In this document: piece after piece, positions 7,550-14,494 of the stretch
Layout: each line of letters begins with the position of its first letter
Numbering within the stretch: position 1 is the first letter of the stretch
Source: Methanobacteriota archaeon
GTDB lineage: Archaea > Thermoplasmatota > Poseidoniia > Poseidoniales > Poseidoniaceae
Assembly: GCA_018645535.1 (NCBI GenBank)
Contig: JABGWN010000028.1
Span: 1-15,834 of the forward strand
Direction of reading: 5' to 3'
DNA length: 15,834 nucleotides
Notes under the pieces: generated by a model
Told to the model about the DNA's origin: nothing
Databases searched by the model: none
The model's input: the letters and a program-made list of their open reading frames with translations, nothing else
Made by a program: the position numbers and the translations under genes

Positions 7550-8572
7550 TTAAACCCGTTCAAGTCGTTGATACATGAGCATGTTAAGGAGAATTTCTGC
7601 GAAATTAACACTGTAAGCACACAGTCTCCTCACCGATTCGGAAATTCTAAATTCACTCAGGAGCCGATCAGCTGAACCACGCCCAGTCCATAACTCGCTT
7701 TCAGCTTCCTCTACATCGTTGCCAAGTTGAGCCAGTGCCAGTTTGGCCGAATGAATGAGTTCGACATCGCGTGTGTACATGTTGTGAACGATTGTCTTGA
7801 GGTTGTTTGTCCACACAGGTATGGCAGACAAGGGCATATCCTTGGTTTTGATCTTGACAACATCTGAGTGTTCATTGACCAAGTGCGCAAGGCGCGTTGC
7901 ATGATCCCCCATTCGCTCCAAGACTCGAGCAATGTTCGCGTGTTCCATGGCCGAGAACCGGTCGATGCCAAGTTTTCGTTCAACGGATGGTTGTTGTAAA
8001 GATACAGCAACTTGACGTTCGAGCAAAAGGCGTCGAGCGTCAATCTGGCGCTCTCTGTCGTCGATGTCAGAAAGCAATTCTACGGATTCTCCCGAGAGAA
8101 CATCAAAAGCATCATTGACGAGGCTTGAGATAAGGATGTACATTCGATTGATTGACACCTGGAGTCGCAATTCTGAGGGGTTAAGAATCGACACAATACG
8201 AATCTCTTTTTCGTTATCGACTTCAATTTCCATTCCTCGTGTGTCTCTCAAAAACGCTCGAACGTCGGCTCGAGTTTTCCTGGTTATTGGGGATGAGCAT
8301 GTGAGTTTGATGACGTCTGCTCCTGCGATGTACCCGCCAATCATGAGATCGATTAAACCATCTCCGATTGCGCAACAATCAAGCTCAATTTCCCGTTTTG
8401 TAGAGTTCTCTTGCAGTGGAGAAAGACGTAAATCTCCCGAAGCTAATTCTTCAATATTGACCAGATCGCCCTTGCCGAGATTATTGCTCTTGACCCATTC
8501 ATTAGGTAGAGAAACAATAACCGTGGAGCCACCAGTTAACTGCAACTTGCGGAAGGCCCCTCGTTGTTCCAA
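7550..8572 (-). CDS. AbrB-PhoU fusion regulator, first gene of pst operon
   Basis: A 340-residue protein. Residues about 5-52 form an AbrB/SpoVT-type swapped-hairpin domain (RKLQLTGGSTVIVSLPNEWV, then LGKGDLVNIEE), a DNA-binding or dimerising fold. Helical PhoU-like bundles follow, best seen at about 205-260 (SAMEHANIARVLERMGDHATRLAHLV) and through to the C-terminus. Archaea often carry this fusion beside pst genes in place of PhoR/PhoB. The start is TTG at 8572, with ggggag 4 nt upstream; no in-frame ATG or GTG lies between it and the promoter. Being first in the operon and next to an inverted repeat at 8602-8639, it is a candidate autoregulator and phosphate-dependent regulator of both divergent units. 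Domain call firm; DNA binding inferred. Confidence 0.88.
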   Translation of the reverse strand: MEQRGAFRKLQLTGGSTVIVSLPNEWVKSNNLGKGDLVNIEELASGDLRLSPLQENSTKREIELDCCAIGDGLIDLMIGGYIAGADVIKLTCSSPITRKTRADVRAFLRDTRGMEIEVDNEKEIRIVSILNPSELRLQVSINRMYILISSLVNDAFDVLSGESVELLSDIDDRERQIDARRLLLERQVAVSLQQPSVERKLGIDRFSAMEHANIARVLERMGDHATRLAHLVNEHSDVVKIKTKDMPLSAIPVWTNNLKTIVHNMYTRDVELIHSAKLALAQLGNDVEEAESELWTGRGSADRLLSEFRISESVRRLCAYSVNFAEILLNMLMYQRLERV

Positions 8573-8601
8573 TTGTCTCCCCTGAATTGTGGTAGGAGTA
8601 A

Positions 8602-8639
8602 AGAGATACAGAGAACACCTCTTTACTCTCTTTATCTCT
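8602..8639. promoter_or_regulatory. 13-bp inverted repeat, candidate pst operator
   Basis: Left arm 8602-8614 and right arm 8627-8639 are complementary at 12 of 13 positions (consensus AGAGATAMAGAGA), separated by 12 nt. It lies 30 nt before the abrB-phoU start and about 25 nt downstream of the TATA-like element on the - strand, so it would cover the transcription start of the pst operon. That position fits repression. Partial copies of the half-site (ctcttta, ctctattta) surround it. Confidence 0.55.
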
Positions 8640-8648
8640 ATTTAGACA

Positions 8649-8655
8649 TATATAT
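8649..8655. promoter_or_regulatory. Shared symmetric TATA element between pst operon and pstS
   Basis: TATATAT within catatatattta is the only strong TATA-like element in the 152-nt divergent region. It is symmetric and could serve both directions: 77 nt before abrB-phoU and 70 nt before pstS, leaving leaders on both transcripts. An 8-bp palindrome AACCGGTT (8691-8698) lies near the expected pstS transcription start and may be a second regulatory site. Confidence 0.45.
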
Positions 8656-8724
8656 TTAGAAATAGAATCTACTGTTAATCACTATCCCCCAACCGGTTAA
8701 GCACAGGACAACGGGGAACCGAAT

Positions 8725-9825
8725 ATGATGATGAAGAAAAATGGAATGGCATGGACAATTATCCTTACTCTGATGATGGCTAGTATGGCTGGTTGTTTAG
8801 GTGGAGATGCCGACGAAGAGACGGAACAAAAGACGATTAACATCGCAGGAAGCAGTACTGTATTCCCTGTCGCAAGCGCCTGGGGTCAAGCTTACAGCGA
8901 TGCGAACTCGGATTACACAGTCACTGTGGCTGGCGGCGGATCTGGTGCTGGTGCATCCAAGGTGTGCAGCACAGACTCTGATTCAGTACACATAGGTGAC
9001 ATGAGCAGGGATTGGAAGACATCTGAAGCAGATGCTGGCGATGATGGATTCACATTCAACTGCCTTGACTCGGAGATCACCGTCACACAACTCGTTGTCG
9101 CAATCGACGGTCTATCCGTCGTTGTCAAGAAAGGTGGCGCGGCAGACCAGTGCATCACCGAAATGGGTGGATTGTCCATGGGTCAACTGCGTTGGATCTT
9201 CACTGATTGGACTGAGTCTGAACTCACTGATGACGGGCTCAACATGACTTCCATCACGCCAAACAACGATAATGACGATTTGCGCGAATGGGGTGACCTC
9301 GATGCTTCATGTGCAGATTCCGAAGTCAAACTCTGGGGAGCTGACTCCGATTCCGGTACTTACGAGTACTTCGGAGAGCAAGTCTTCTGTAAGAACTGCT
9401 TTGCAGGAAAGGAAGGATATGAAGCTGAAGGGTTCGACAGTGCACGTGGCTACCAAAACTCTGCTGACGACAACCAGATCGTCAACGGAATCACCGGTGA
9501 CGAGAACGCAATCGGATACTTTGGATACGCATACTATGAAGAGAATGCAAACACATTGAGTGTTGCCGCTATTGCCAACAACGACACACACGGTGTCCAA
9601 GACGCTGGGGGGGCTGTAACGCCTGAAGCAAGCACAGTTGCCGATGGCAGCTACGCACCTCTATCACGATATATCTACATGAACGTCAACAACGATGAGT
9701 GGGACTTAGTACGTGGATTCTTTGAATACGGATACTCTGATGCTGGCATGGACCACGTCATGGACGTGGGCTATGTTGCACTCCCTGAAGCAATGATCGA
9801 CGAGATGGTTGCTCGAATGGGTTGA
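8725..9825 (+). CDS. pstS: Phosphate-binding lipoprotein PstS
   Basis: A 366-residue exported substrate-binding protein. The signal peptide ends in a lipobox, MASMAGC, with C24 as lipidated cysteine and a polar linker after it. PstS motifs follow: INIAGSSTVFPVASAWGQAY (39-58), GGGSGAGASKVC and HIGDMSRDWK (phosphate-contacting loops), VAIDGLSVVVKK, and LWGADSDSGTYEYF, matching the family D-x-SGT phosphate loop. Six further cysteines occur, including FCKNC, an even number that would suit disulfides in an extracellular protein. Three successive ATG codons start it; the first is taken. It is transcribed away from the permease operon, whereas bacterial pstS usually leads pstCAB. It captures phosphate at the cell surface for PstCAB. 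Confidence 0.96.
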   Translation: MMMKKNGMAWTIILTLMMASMAGCLGGDADEETEQKTINIAGSSTVFPVASAWGQAYSDANSDYTVTVAGGGSGAGASKVCSTDSDSVHIGDMSRDWKTSEADAGDDGFTFNCLDSEITVTQLVVAIDGLSVVVKKGGAADQCITEMGGLSMGQLRWIFTDWTESELTDDGLNMTSITPNNDNDDLREWGDLDASCADSEVKLWGADSDSGTYEYFGEQVFCKNCFAGKEGYEAEGFDSARGYQNSADDNQIVNGITGDENAIGYFGYAYYEENANTLSVAAIANNDTHGVQDAGGAVTPEASTVADGSYAPLSRYIYMNVNNDEWDLVRGFFEYGYSDAGMDHVMDVGYVALPEAMIDEMVARMG

Positions 9826-9853
9826 GTCGATATACTCAGGTGAACTTCGGAAG

Positions 9854-9932
9854 CCCTCTGTATCCCCTTACGACAAGCGTCTCACGCGTCCGTACCCTCT
9901 GATGAGTTTCTCACGCTTGGGTATACAGAGGG
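9854..9932. repeat. 79-nt long imperfect palindrome after pstS
   Basis: Outer arms ccctctgtatcccc (9854-9867) and gggtatacagaggg (9919-9932) pair at 13 of 14 positions. An inner pair aagcgt (9875-9880) / acgctt (9913-9918) continues the stem after a 7-nt one-sided bulge, and GCGTctcACGC forms a small nested hairpin. It starts 29 nt past the pstS stop. An accctctg..agggta arrangement at 2814-2843, beside repeat A, resembles the outer arms. It could end or stabilise the pstS transcript, or be a mobile-element trace. Confidence 0.6.
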
Positions 9933-9955
9933 TAGGAATTATGTTCGAGGATACC

Positions 9956-9965
9956 TTTTAATTCT
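9956..9965 (+). promoter_or_regulatory. TATA-like element for gene at 9985
   Basis: ttttaattct sits 20-29 nt before the GTG start, the spacing expected for a leaderless archaeal transcript. No Shine-Dalgarno sequence precedes the start. Confidence 0.45.
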
Positions 9966-9984
9966 AAGTTAAACAGGGCAAAAT

Positions 9985-10551
9985 GTGTTTGAACATATTG
10001 TCAGTCCTGATGGAAAGCATGTTTGGTGCGAAGATTACGATGCACCGGATGAATTAAAATCACGATGGATTCCAATTGTTGAATGGAATAAAGTATTTGA
10101 AAATAAAATTAAATGCCCCCTTTGTTCAGGATTTTTAGAAATCATCACATACAGTTGGGAAGGTAAAGACACCGAAGATTTCGATGAACCGTGTAATGAA
10201 TGTGAAGAATGGTTTAATTTGGTCAGTAGAAACCCACTATCAATCAGACACAATGGTGGTGATATTTATCGGTGTAAAATACCAATTGAGTTTGTTAACG
10301 ACAAATATAACATCAAGGGAGAAATCATAATCCACGTTGGTGGAGATGAGGATGATGAAGGATTGGATAATGAAGAAAAAATGGCATTATTTGATGAGGC
10401 AATTCATAATTTCCCAAATGAATTCATACAAGACCTCAATGATCGTGGTGGTTTGAAATTTTGGCATGATGACGCTGAGTGGATTCGTGAAAATAAGACG
10501 CTGTATGTTCTTAAAGATGATTCATATCAAATCGAAAGAGAAGAAGAATAG
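9985..10551 (+). CDS. Acidic hypothetical protein with zinc-ribbon cysteines
   Basis: A 188-residue protein from GTG. Two CxxC knuckles, KCPLC (about 43-47) and PCNEC (about 69-73), suggest a bound zinc in the N-terminal half. The middle has strand-like segments (YRCKIPIEFV, GEIIIHVGG) and an acidic run (DEDDEGLDNEEK). The end is charged (QIEREEE). No signal peptide or membrane helix. Its base composition is clearly more AT-rich than pstS before it, like the hypothetical genes at 1.9-2.8 kb, which suggests an accessory gene. It is followed by repeat copy B, as the other patch is followed by copy A. Family not recognised. Confidence 0.65.
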   Translation: MFEHIVSPDGKHVWCEDYDAPDELKSRWIPIVEWNKVFENKIKCPLCSGFLEIITYSWEGKDTEDFDEPCNECEEWFNLVSRNPLSIRHNGGDIYRCKIPIEFVNDKYNIKGEIIIHVGGDEDDEGLDNEEKMALFDEAIHNFPNEFIQDLNDRGGLKFWHDDAEWIRENKTLYVLKDDSYQIEREEE

Positions 10552-10599
10552 TCATATGGTTCCTGTGTGTAGATTCAACAACAAATTGAATCGTTGGAA

Positions 10600-10709
10600 T
10601 ACAGACAACCGACATATCGTTTCCATGAAATCGCAAGGGTTCTGACAAACCCCTCAAGACATTATGGAGGAGTACAATGGGTGTTCAGTCCCCCAGTACA
10701 CTGCCTACC
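10600..10709 (+). repeat. 110-bp repeat, copy B (inverted partner at 2841-2950)
   Basis: Matches the reverse complement of 2841-2950 at 102 of 110 positions with no gaps; 10650-10709 is a perfect 60-base match. The block after it (10710-10778) no longer aligns clearly, but GCAAGGG recurs at 10633-10639 and 10729-10735, echoing the doubled motif around copy A. The frame that is open in copy A has a TGA here at about 10642, so a shared conserved protein is unlikely. It is 48 nt after the hypothetical gene at 9985 and 69 nt before the cytochrome gene end. Confidence 0.9.
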
Positions 10710-10746
10710 GTTACAACCACTGGCGGTTGCAAGGGAAAGCCCAGTG

Positions 10747-10764
10747 TATGCTCGATTTAGCATA
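10747..10764 (-). terminator. Hairpin downstream of cytochrome operon
   Basis: tatgct (10747-10752) and agcata (10759-10764) pair perfectly around a 6-nt loop, 14 nt past the stop of the last gene of the - strand cytochrome operon. There is no T-run, so terminator function is tentative. Confidence 0.3.
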
Positions 10765-10778
10765 GCCCAAGGGGTTAC

Positions 10779-11189
10779 TCATTTGTTTACACGGGAAAAA
10801 AGAGATTGGACTTTATTATAAAATTGCTCTTCAACAGCAGCGATCTTCTTGACCTTCTCATTCTCAGACGGTTTGTTTTCTTTCAAGATAGGAACCATGG
10901 AAGACCAAACGCCTTCGCCTTTGATTCGAGAATAAACAGCAGCGCCAATATGGGCCAATATGAGGGCTGTGCTCGCCTGGGCGGCAAACGAATGGAGGCC
11001 AAGCGCAGCTTCCATCAACAACTCATCCTCGCTCTGGTATCCTTTCGTGTACAACGCAGCAATCAACAAACCGCTGAGTGGAAGTAAAATGAAGACCACG
11101 TACATTGCTTTGTGAAGTGAACGAGCCAAGTAATAATGGACGATATGAACCGGTTCTCGAGCCCCCAGGAAGGTCTTGAAGCGGCTCAT
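10779..11189 (-). CDS. C-terminal half of b-type cytochrome (b561-like), two helices
   Basis: 136 residues with membrane helices at about 27-47 (KAMYVVFILLPLSGLLIAALY) and 57-85, and a basic cytoplasmic tail. The histidines H26 (RSLHKAMY), H66 (GLHSFAAQ) and H80 (LILAHIGAAVY) lie at helix positions typical of bis-His heme ligation in cytochrome b561/Ni-hydrogenase b-type proteins. The GVWSSMVP segment after the last helix is also typical. The start ATG overlaps the stop of the preceding 60-residue frame (ATGA), which holds the first two helices. Together the two make one standard four-helix cytochrome. Either two coupled half-proteins or one gene with a frameshift. Confidence 0.65.
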   Translation of the reverse strand: MSRFKTFLGAREPVHIVHYYLARSLHKAMYVVFILLPLSGLLIAALYTKGYQSEDELLMEAALGLHSFAAQASTALILAHIGAAVYSRIKGEGVWSSMVPILKENKPSENEKVKKIAAVEEQFYNKVQSLFSRVNK

Positions 11190-11368
11190 GTAAGAATATC
11201 GAAGAGCACGATGACGAGGAAAACGGTAGCAAAGAGAATCTCAAACAGAAGGAGTCCATTGTCTTGAAGTTCATCCAATTCACCAATCTGTTTGGATAGC
11301 CCATAGAGATAGAGGACAATAAAACTCCAATGAATCGACCTTGCAAGCAAGGTGTGTGATGTTTGCAC
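11186..11368 (-). CDS. N-terminal half of b-type cytochrome, two helices
   Basis: 60 residues from a GTG start, with an in-frame stop 30-odd nt upstream and no in-frame ATG between. It opens with TLLARSIHWSFIVLYLYG (6-23): the R-x-x-H-W signature of helix 1 in b561-like cytochromes, H13 being the likely heme ligand. Helix 2 spans about 39-58 (LLLFEILFATVFLVIVLFDI). It then stops at TGA, overlapping the ATG of the next frame. In the shifted frame the junction reads YSYMSRFK, a natural continuation of helix 2 into a cytoplasmic loop, so a one-base indel could have split one gene. It lies 68 nt after the propeller gene and is probably co-transcribed with it. Confidence 0.6.
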   Translation of the reverse strand: MQTSHTLLARSIHWSFIVLYLYGLSKQIGELDELQDNGLLLFEILFATVFLVIVLFDILT

Positions 11369-11436
11369 ATTCGCTCGTTTCTGATACTTCTCAAAAGGTT
11401 ATTTGATGGATGAACAAGGTCGGTTGAGGATATTGT

Positions 11437-13443
11437 TCAATCTTCAGTGCTTGGATAGAGTGGAGGATAGACAAAGTTAGGATTCTTGTCCTCGTCCATT
11501 TGAACCACATAGACACCAGAGACCATTTCTGAGATGAACAAATATCCGCGTGGGTCGTATTGTAATCCCCAATCAAACGGAATCATACAAGAAGCCCAAC
11601 AATCAGCCATGTCGTAGCCAAGGGTTCCCTTGGGGTCTTCCATCCAAGTTGGACCCGACGGTAGGAAGTAGCCCATGGTCTTCGTTTCAGACATTTGTGC
11701 GATGGCAGGATAGCCGATTTCTGGTGCCGGAACGCCGTCAACCCACACGAGGTCTTGCCAGATGTCGCTGTGGTCGGTCACCCAGTTGCCTGCGTGGTAG
11801 TGCGTCCAGTAGACGTTGCCGTTGGTACCTGTGTCACCGTTGTGAGGGCTGTAGATGTAACCGCCTGGGATGTAGTGGTGGGGGTGTTCAGTTCCATCAG
11901 GCAGAATGCTTGAACCCGGAAGCTTCCATTTGCTCATCAAGAACGGTTTTGCAGGGTCAGTGGTATCAATGGTCCAAATGTAACCTGTGTGGTTGGTGTT
12001 GGTCCCGTATTCTGGAGCAATCATGGTTAAGTGGCGCCAGTTGATTCCAAATTCGGCATCGTTTGGACCTGTTCCACACTCGGCGTCCCATGTTTCCATT
12101 GGGTCAGTATCCTTGGCTCCGTTGCAAAGTAGATGGTCGTACGGCACCGCATAGTGAATCCAGCCGTTGCCGTTCAATGCACCGCTGCTACCGCCCCACT
12201 CTTCGGAAGACATGTTTGCATGTCCGCCACCATCAGGGCCGTACCAGCCATCGTCAGCGCTCGGGCATCCAAGCCATCGTCCAACCTCGTTGTCTTGAGG
12301 CCAAGTGATGCCTTCAGGGTCAGGAACTTCTGGCGGGTTTGTAACATCAACAATTCTTAGTCCAGCATCCCAATAGGAAATGTAGAGGAGTTTTTGACCG
12401 GTGATTGGATGGATATGGAACACGTTATCGTGGTTGAAAATCGAGCCACCGCAGGTTGTTTCTGGTTTTGGAGTGTATCCGCCCCAGCGAAGGATTTGGC
12501 GGCTGTCGTTTTGTTGTTCATCGGTCGCAGTTGGGTTCCAGGATTCGAAGCCGAGCGGGACATAGAAGATTTGTGTGCCTTTGTAAAAAGTTCCGGAATC
12601 ACCTTCAACCATTTCTGGATAGGGGTCAGCGCCGTAGAGGAAGAGGTGGCAATCTTCAACCGCCCACAGAGGGTTTGCTGGCTCCCAATCGCAATCAACG
12701 TGCATGTCTTGATTGTGGAAGCCTGCCGGAGGGTTGTTCCACTCGGCGACCTTGATTGGTTCGTTCTTGTTGACAACGGAAATAACATCGAGGCGGTTCG
12801 CACCGCTGTTGGCGTCATCATCGGTTGGAATAGGATCCAAGTCACTGTTTGTCAATTCGTGATTGACCAAAACCCAGTTGTTGTCCGGTGTCACCTTGAT
12901 GTCAATCATTCGACCAATTTCAGCGTAGTAGGTCGAGAGGAGAACGATGTTGTTTGGCTCAGAGATGTCCAAGATTTCGAATTGGTTGTACGATGAGACA
13001 TAGGCATAGCAGCCACCGGTTCCGTCAGGATTCTTTACGCAATCTTCCATGAAGTTACCTTCAATAGCGATTTCTGATGAGTCGCCAGGGGTTGGTCCAA
13101 CGTTCTTGAACTCAGGAGAACATGGTCGTCCCGCAACGTTGTCGAGTTCGGGTGGTGGTGCAACGTTTCCATCGCAGTTGAGGTTGTGATAATCGATGAG
13201 AAGCATGTTGTCGGTTTGTAGACGGTGTGCCAACAAGTCGGTATGGCTGTGCTGTTCGTCTTCGATTTCTACAACAGGGTCGACCCACGCTGATTCATTC
13301 GAATCGGTTTTATTATTTTCATCGCCTCCAAGAGCGAGGTATGCTGTTGCAGATAGCAAACTAATAACGACTAGACCAACGAAAGCGAAGGTGATTACTC
13401 TGTCAGCAGCATCGCTGTTTTGGAACAAAAGGCTGGATTTCAT
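11437..13443 (-). CDS. Membrane-anchored LVIVD-repeat beta-propeller, His/Cys rich
   Basis: 668 residues from ATG at 13443 (MKSSLLFQ). The longer frame to 13533 is rejected because it would overlap the divergent gene and its promoter. A single helix at about 15-37 anchors the protein with the bulk outside. LVIVD-type blades are visible: FEILDISEPNNIVLLSTYY (155-173), LRIVDVTNPPEVPD (362-375), IWTIDTTDPAKPFLMSKW (489-506) and GVYVVQMD (643-650). Histidine clusters occur in FHNQDMHVDCDW (242-253), FNHDNVFHIHP (336-346), HPHHY (520-524), SPHN and HYH (548-550), and there are 12 extracytoplasmic cysteines. LVIVD propellers are common surface proteins of unclear function. The clusters suggest a metal site, as in the related SBP56/methanethiol oxidase fold, but that is inference. 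Co-transcribed with the cytochrome genes. Confidence 0.8.
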   Translation of the reverse strand: MKSSLLFQNSDAADRVITFAFVGLVVISLLSATAYLALGGDENNKTDSNESAWVDPVVEIEDEQHSHTDLLAHRLQTDNMLLIDYHNLNCDGNVAPPPELDNVAGRPCSPEFKNVGPTPGDSSEIAIEGNFMEDCVKNPDGTGGCYAYVSSYNQFEILDISEPNNIVLLSTYYAEIGRMIDIKVTPDNNWVLVNHELTNSDLDPIPTDDDANSGANRLDVISVVNKNEPIKVAEWNNPPAGFHNQDMHVDCDWEPANPLWAVEDCHLFLYGADPYPEMVEGDSGTFYKGTQIFYVPLGFESWNPTATDEQQNDSRQILRWGGYTPKPETTCGGSIFNHDNVFHIHPITGQKLLYISYWDAGLRIVDVTNPPEVPDPEGITWPQDNEVGRWLGCPSADDGWYGPDGGGHANMSSEEWGGSSGALNGNGWIHYAVPYDHLLCNGAKDTDPMETWDAECGTGPNDAEFGINWRHLTMIAPEYGTNTNHTGYIWTIDTTDPAKPFLMSKWKLPGSSILPDGTEHPHHYIPGGYIYSPHNGDTGTNGNVYWTHYHAGNWVTDHSDIWQDLVWVDGVPAPEIGYPAIAQMSETKTMGYFLPSGPTWMEDPKGTLGYDMADCWASCMIPFDWGLQYDPRGYLFISEMVSGVYVVQMDEDKNPNFVYPPLYPSTED

Positions 13444-13465
13444 AGGACAATTCACTAAGGGGTTG

Positions 13466-13503
13466 TATTTTAATTCGCCCGTTGGATGACATGATTTATC
13501 TAT
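13466..13503. promoter_or_regulatory. Divergent leaderless promoters, propeller and cupredoxin-like genes
   Basis: In the 81-nt divergent gap, AATTAAAATA on the - strand (13466-13475) lies 23-32 nt before the propeller ATG, and tttatctat on the + strand (13495-13503) lies 22-30 nt before the ATG at 13525. Neither start has a Shine-Dalgarno sequence, so both transcripts are probably leaderless. Shared control is possible. Confidence 0.5.
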
Positions 13504-13524
13504 CTGTGGCCGAGCCTTCAAAGC

Positions 13525-14175
13525 ATGCGACAAGTCGTATTACCTCTTCTCGTATTCTGCATTTTGACCGTCGTTTCCATTGCCCCCTTACAGGCCGGCG
13601 CTCACACCGCAAGTTCATTCACCGTACTGGTCAAAGAGAGTGGTTTCTCACAATCCTCACCTGAGATTTTCCATAACGATTCGATTATTTGGTACAACAC
13701 CGATAACTCATCGAATTTGACGCATCGCCTGGTTCACGACCACGATGGAGATGGCTTGTACAACGGCAGCCTGGATTGGGACTCAGGTGAGCTTCACGCC
13801 TACTGTGAAAGAGACGAAAACAATACCAAGGTCGATGCTTCATGCAACACAAATTTCATCATTGAATTTAATATCAACTGGACTGAAGGTGATTATGCAT
13901 ACCAAGACCTTCGTTCAGATGGATCGGTAGTAAATGCCACGATTCGATTGTTCAAGGACATGGACAGTCACAACGCCTCAACTGCACCTTCCATCGGTAG
14001 CAGTTTCGGAGTCAATGATGACGTTCCGGCAGACAACACTGATGCCAATGAAGCAATGACGCCTGAAGACGTATTATTGTACATTGCAATGGGTGCCGGA
14101 GGGGCAGCTGTCTTGCTCTTAGGGCTGCTAATTCTACGAAGACCGGAAAATTCCGATATCTCTGAATCTGAATGA
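13525..14175 (+). CDS. Exported, anchored cupredoxin-like protein lacking usual Cu ligands
   Basis: 216 residues: signal peptide about 1-26 (ending LQAGAHT), a beta domain at 30-145, a disordered Asn/Asp-rich linker, a C-terminal helix at about 184-205 and a short RR-starting cytoplasmic tail. The domain order is cupredoxin-like: SFTVLVKESGF, then PEIFHNDSIIWYNTD, THRLVHDHDGDG with H67/H71, and a final GDYAYQDLRSDGSVVNATIRL where cupredoxins normally carry Y-x-C-x-x-H and M. Here those copper ligands are absent. DHDGDGLYNGSLD (72-84) resembles a calcium loop. C94 and C107 could form a disulfide. Divergent from the propeller gene. Exported anchored protein is firm; the cupredoxin call is fold-level only. 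Confidence 0.65.
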   Translation: MRQVVLPLLVFCILTVVSIAPLQAGAHTASSFTVLVKESGFSQSSPEIFHNDSIIWYNTDNSSNLTHRLVHDHDGDGLYNGSLDWDSGELHAYCERDENNTKVDASCNTNFIIEFNINWTEGDYAYQDLRSDGSVVNATIRLFKDMDSHNASTAPSIGSSFGVNDDVPADNTDANEAMTPEDVLLYIAMGAGGAAVLLLGLLILRRPENSDISESE

Positions 14176-14181
14176 TTCAGA
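14167..14181 (+). other. Hairpin centred on stop codon
   Basis: TCTGAA and TTCAGA pair perfectly with the TGA stop as the 3-nt loop. It lies in the convergent gap before the - strand gene ending at 14241 and may mark the transcript end. No T-run follows. Confidence 0.3.
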
Positions 14182-14240
14182 AGAGGGGACAGCAGTTGCG
14201 CGCCAGATGGCCGTAACTTCGAATTCAACCTTGGTCAAAA

Positions 14241-14492
14241 TTATGCATTGACTGCTTCAGCAGCCTTCTTGCGCTTTCGATTCCATTTTTTAATCCGAGG
14301 CAGTTGCCACTTGATGATTCCAGTCCAGAAAACAATGGCTACCACAGCTTGTCCTACAACCATCGTGACCCAAGGGTCATTGTCCCAGGCGTCGGTGTTT
14401 CCAGTGAAGGTAATTCGAGCGAAATAAGCAGAAATCATCATTCCAAAGAAAAGATGAACCCAACGTAAAATTGTATTCCAGTTTCTAGCCAT
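14241..14492 (-). CDS. Small two-helix membrane protein
   Basis: 83 residues. Helix 1 at about 8-26 (ILRWVHLFFGMMISAYFA) and helix 2 at about 42-60 (TMVVGQAVVAIVFWTGII), joined by an acidic loop, with a strongly basic tail (RIKKWNRKRKKAAEA) predicted to be cytoplasmic. H13 in the RWVH context resembles the first ligand helix of b-type cytochromes, but there is no second obvious ligand, so heme binding is not claimed. ATG lies 2 nt after the stop of the CDGSH-like gene, so the two form an operon. Family not recognised. Confidence 0.6.
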   Translation of the reverse strand: MARNWNTILRWVHLFFGMMISAYFARITFTGNTDAWDNDPWVTMVVGQAVVAIVFWTGIIKWQLPRIKKWNRKRKKAAEAVNA

Positions 14493-14494
14493 AC

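Noticed and set aside
10560..10800. Possible tRNA or CRISPR in the intergenic region around repeat B
   Set aside because: No T-loop or cloverleaf pairing and no regularly spaced repeats; only the two-copy 110-bp element and a 6-bp hairpin are present.
10594..10821. Open + strand frame of 75 codons across repeat copy B
   Set aside because: It runs from the repeat into the opposite-strand cytochrome gene, has an alternative start, and has no counterpart frame in copy A.
12394..12996. 200-codon + strand frame opposite the LVIVD propeller gene
   Set aside because: It is the complement of a well-supported propeller gene; its Val-rich composition mirrors the Asp/Asn codons of the real strand.
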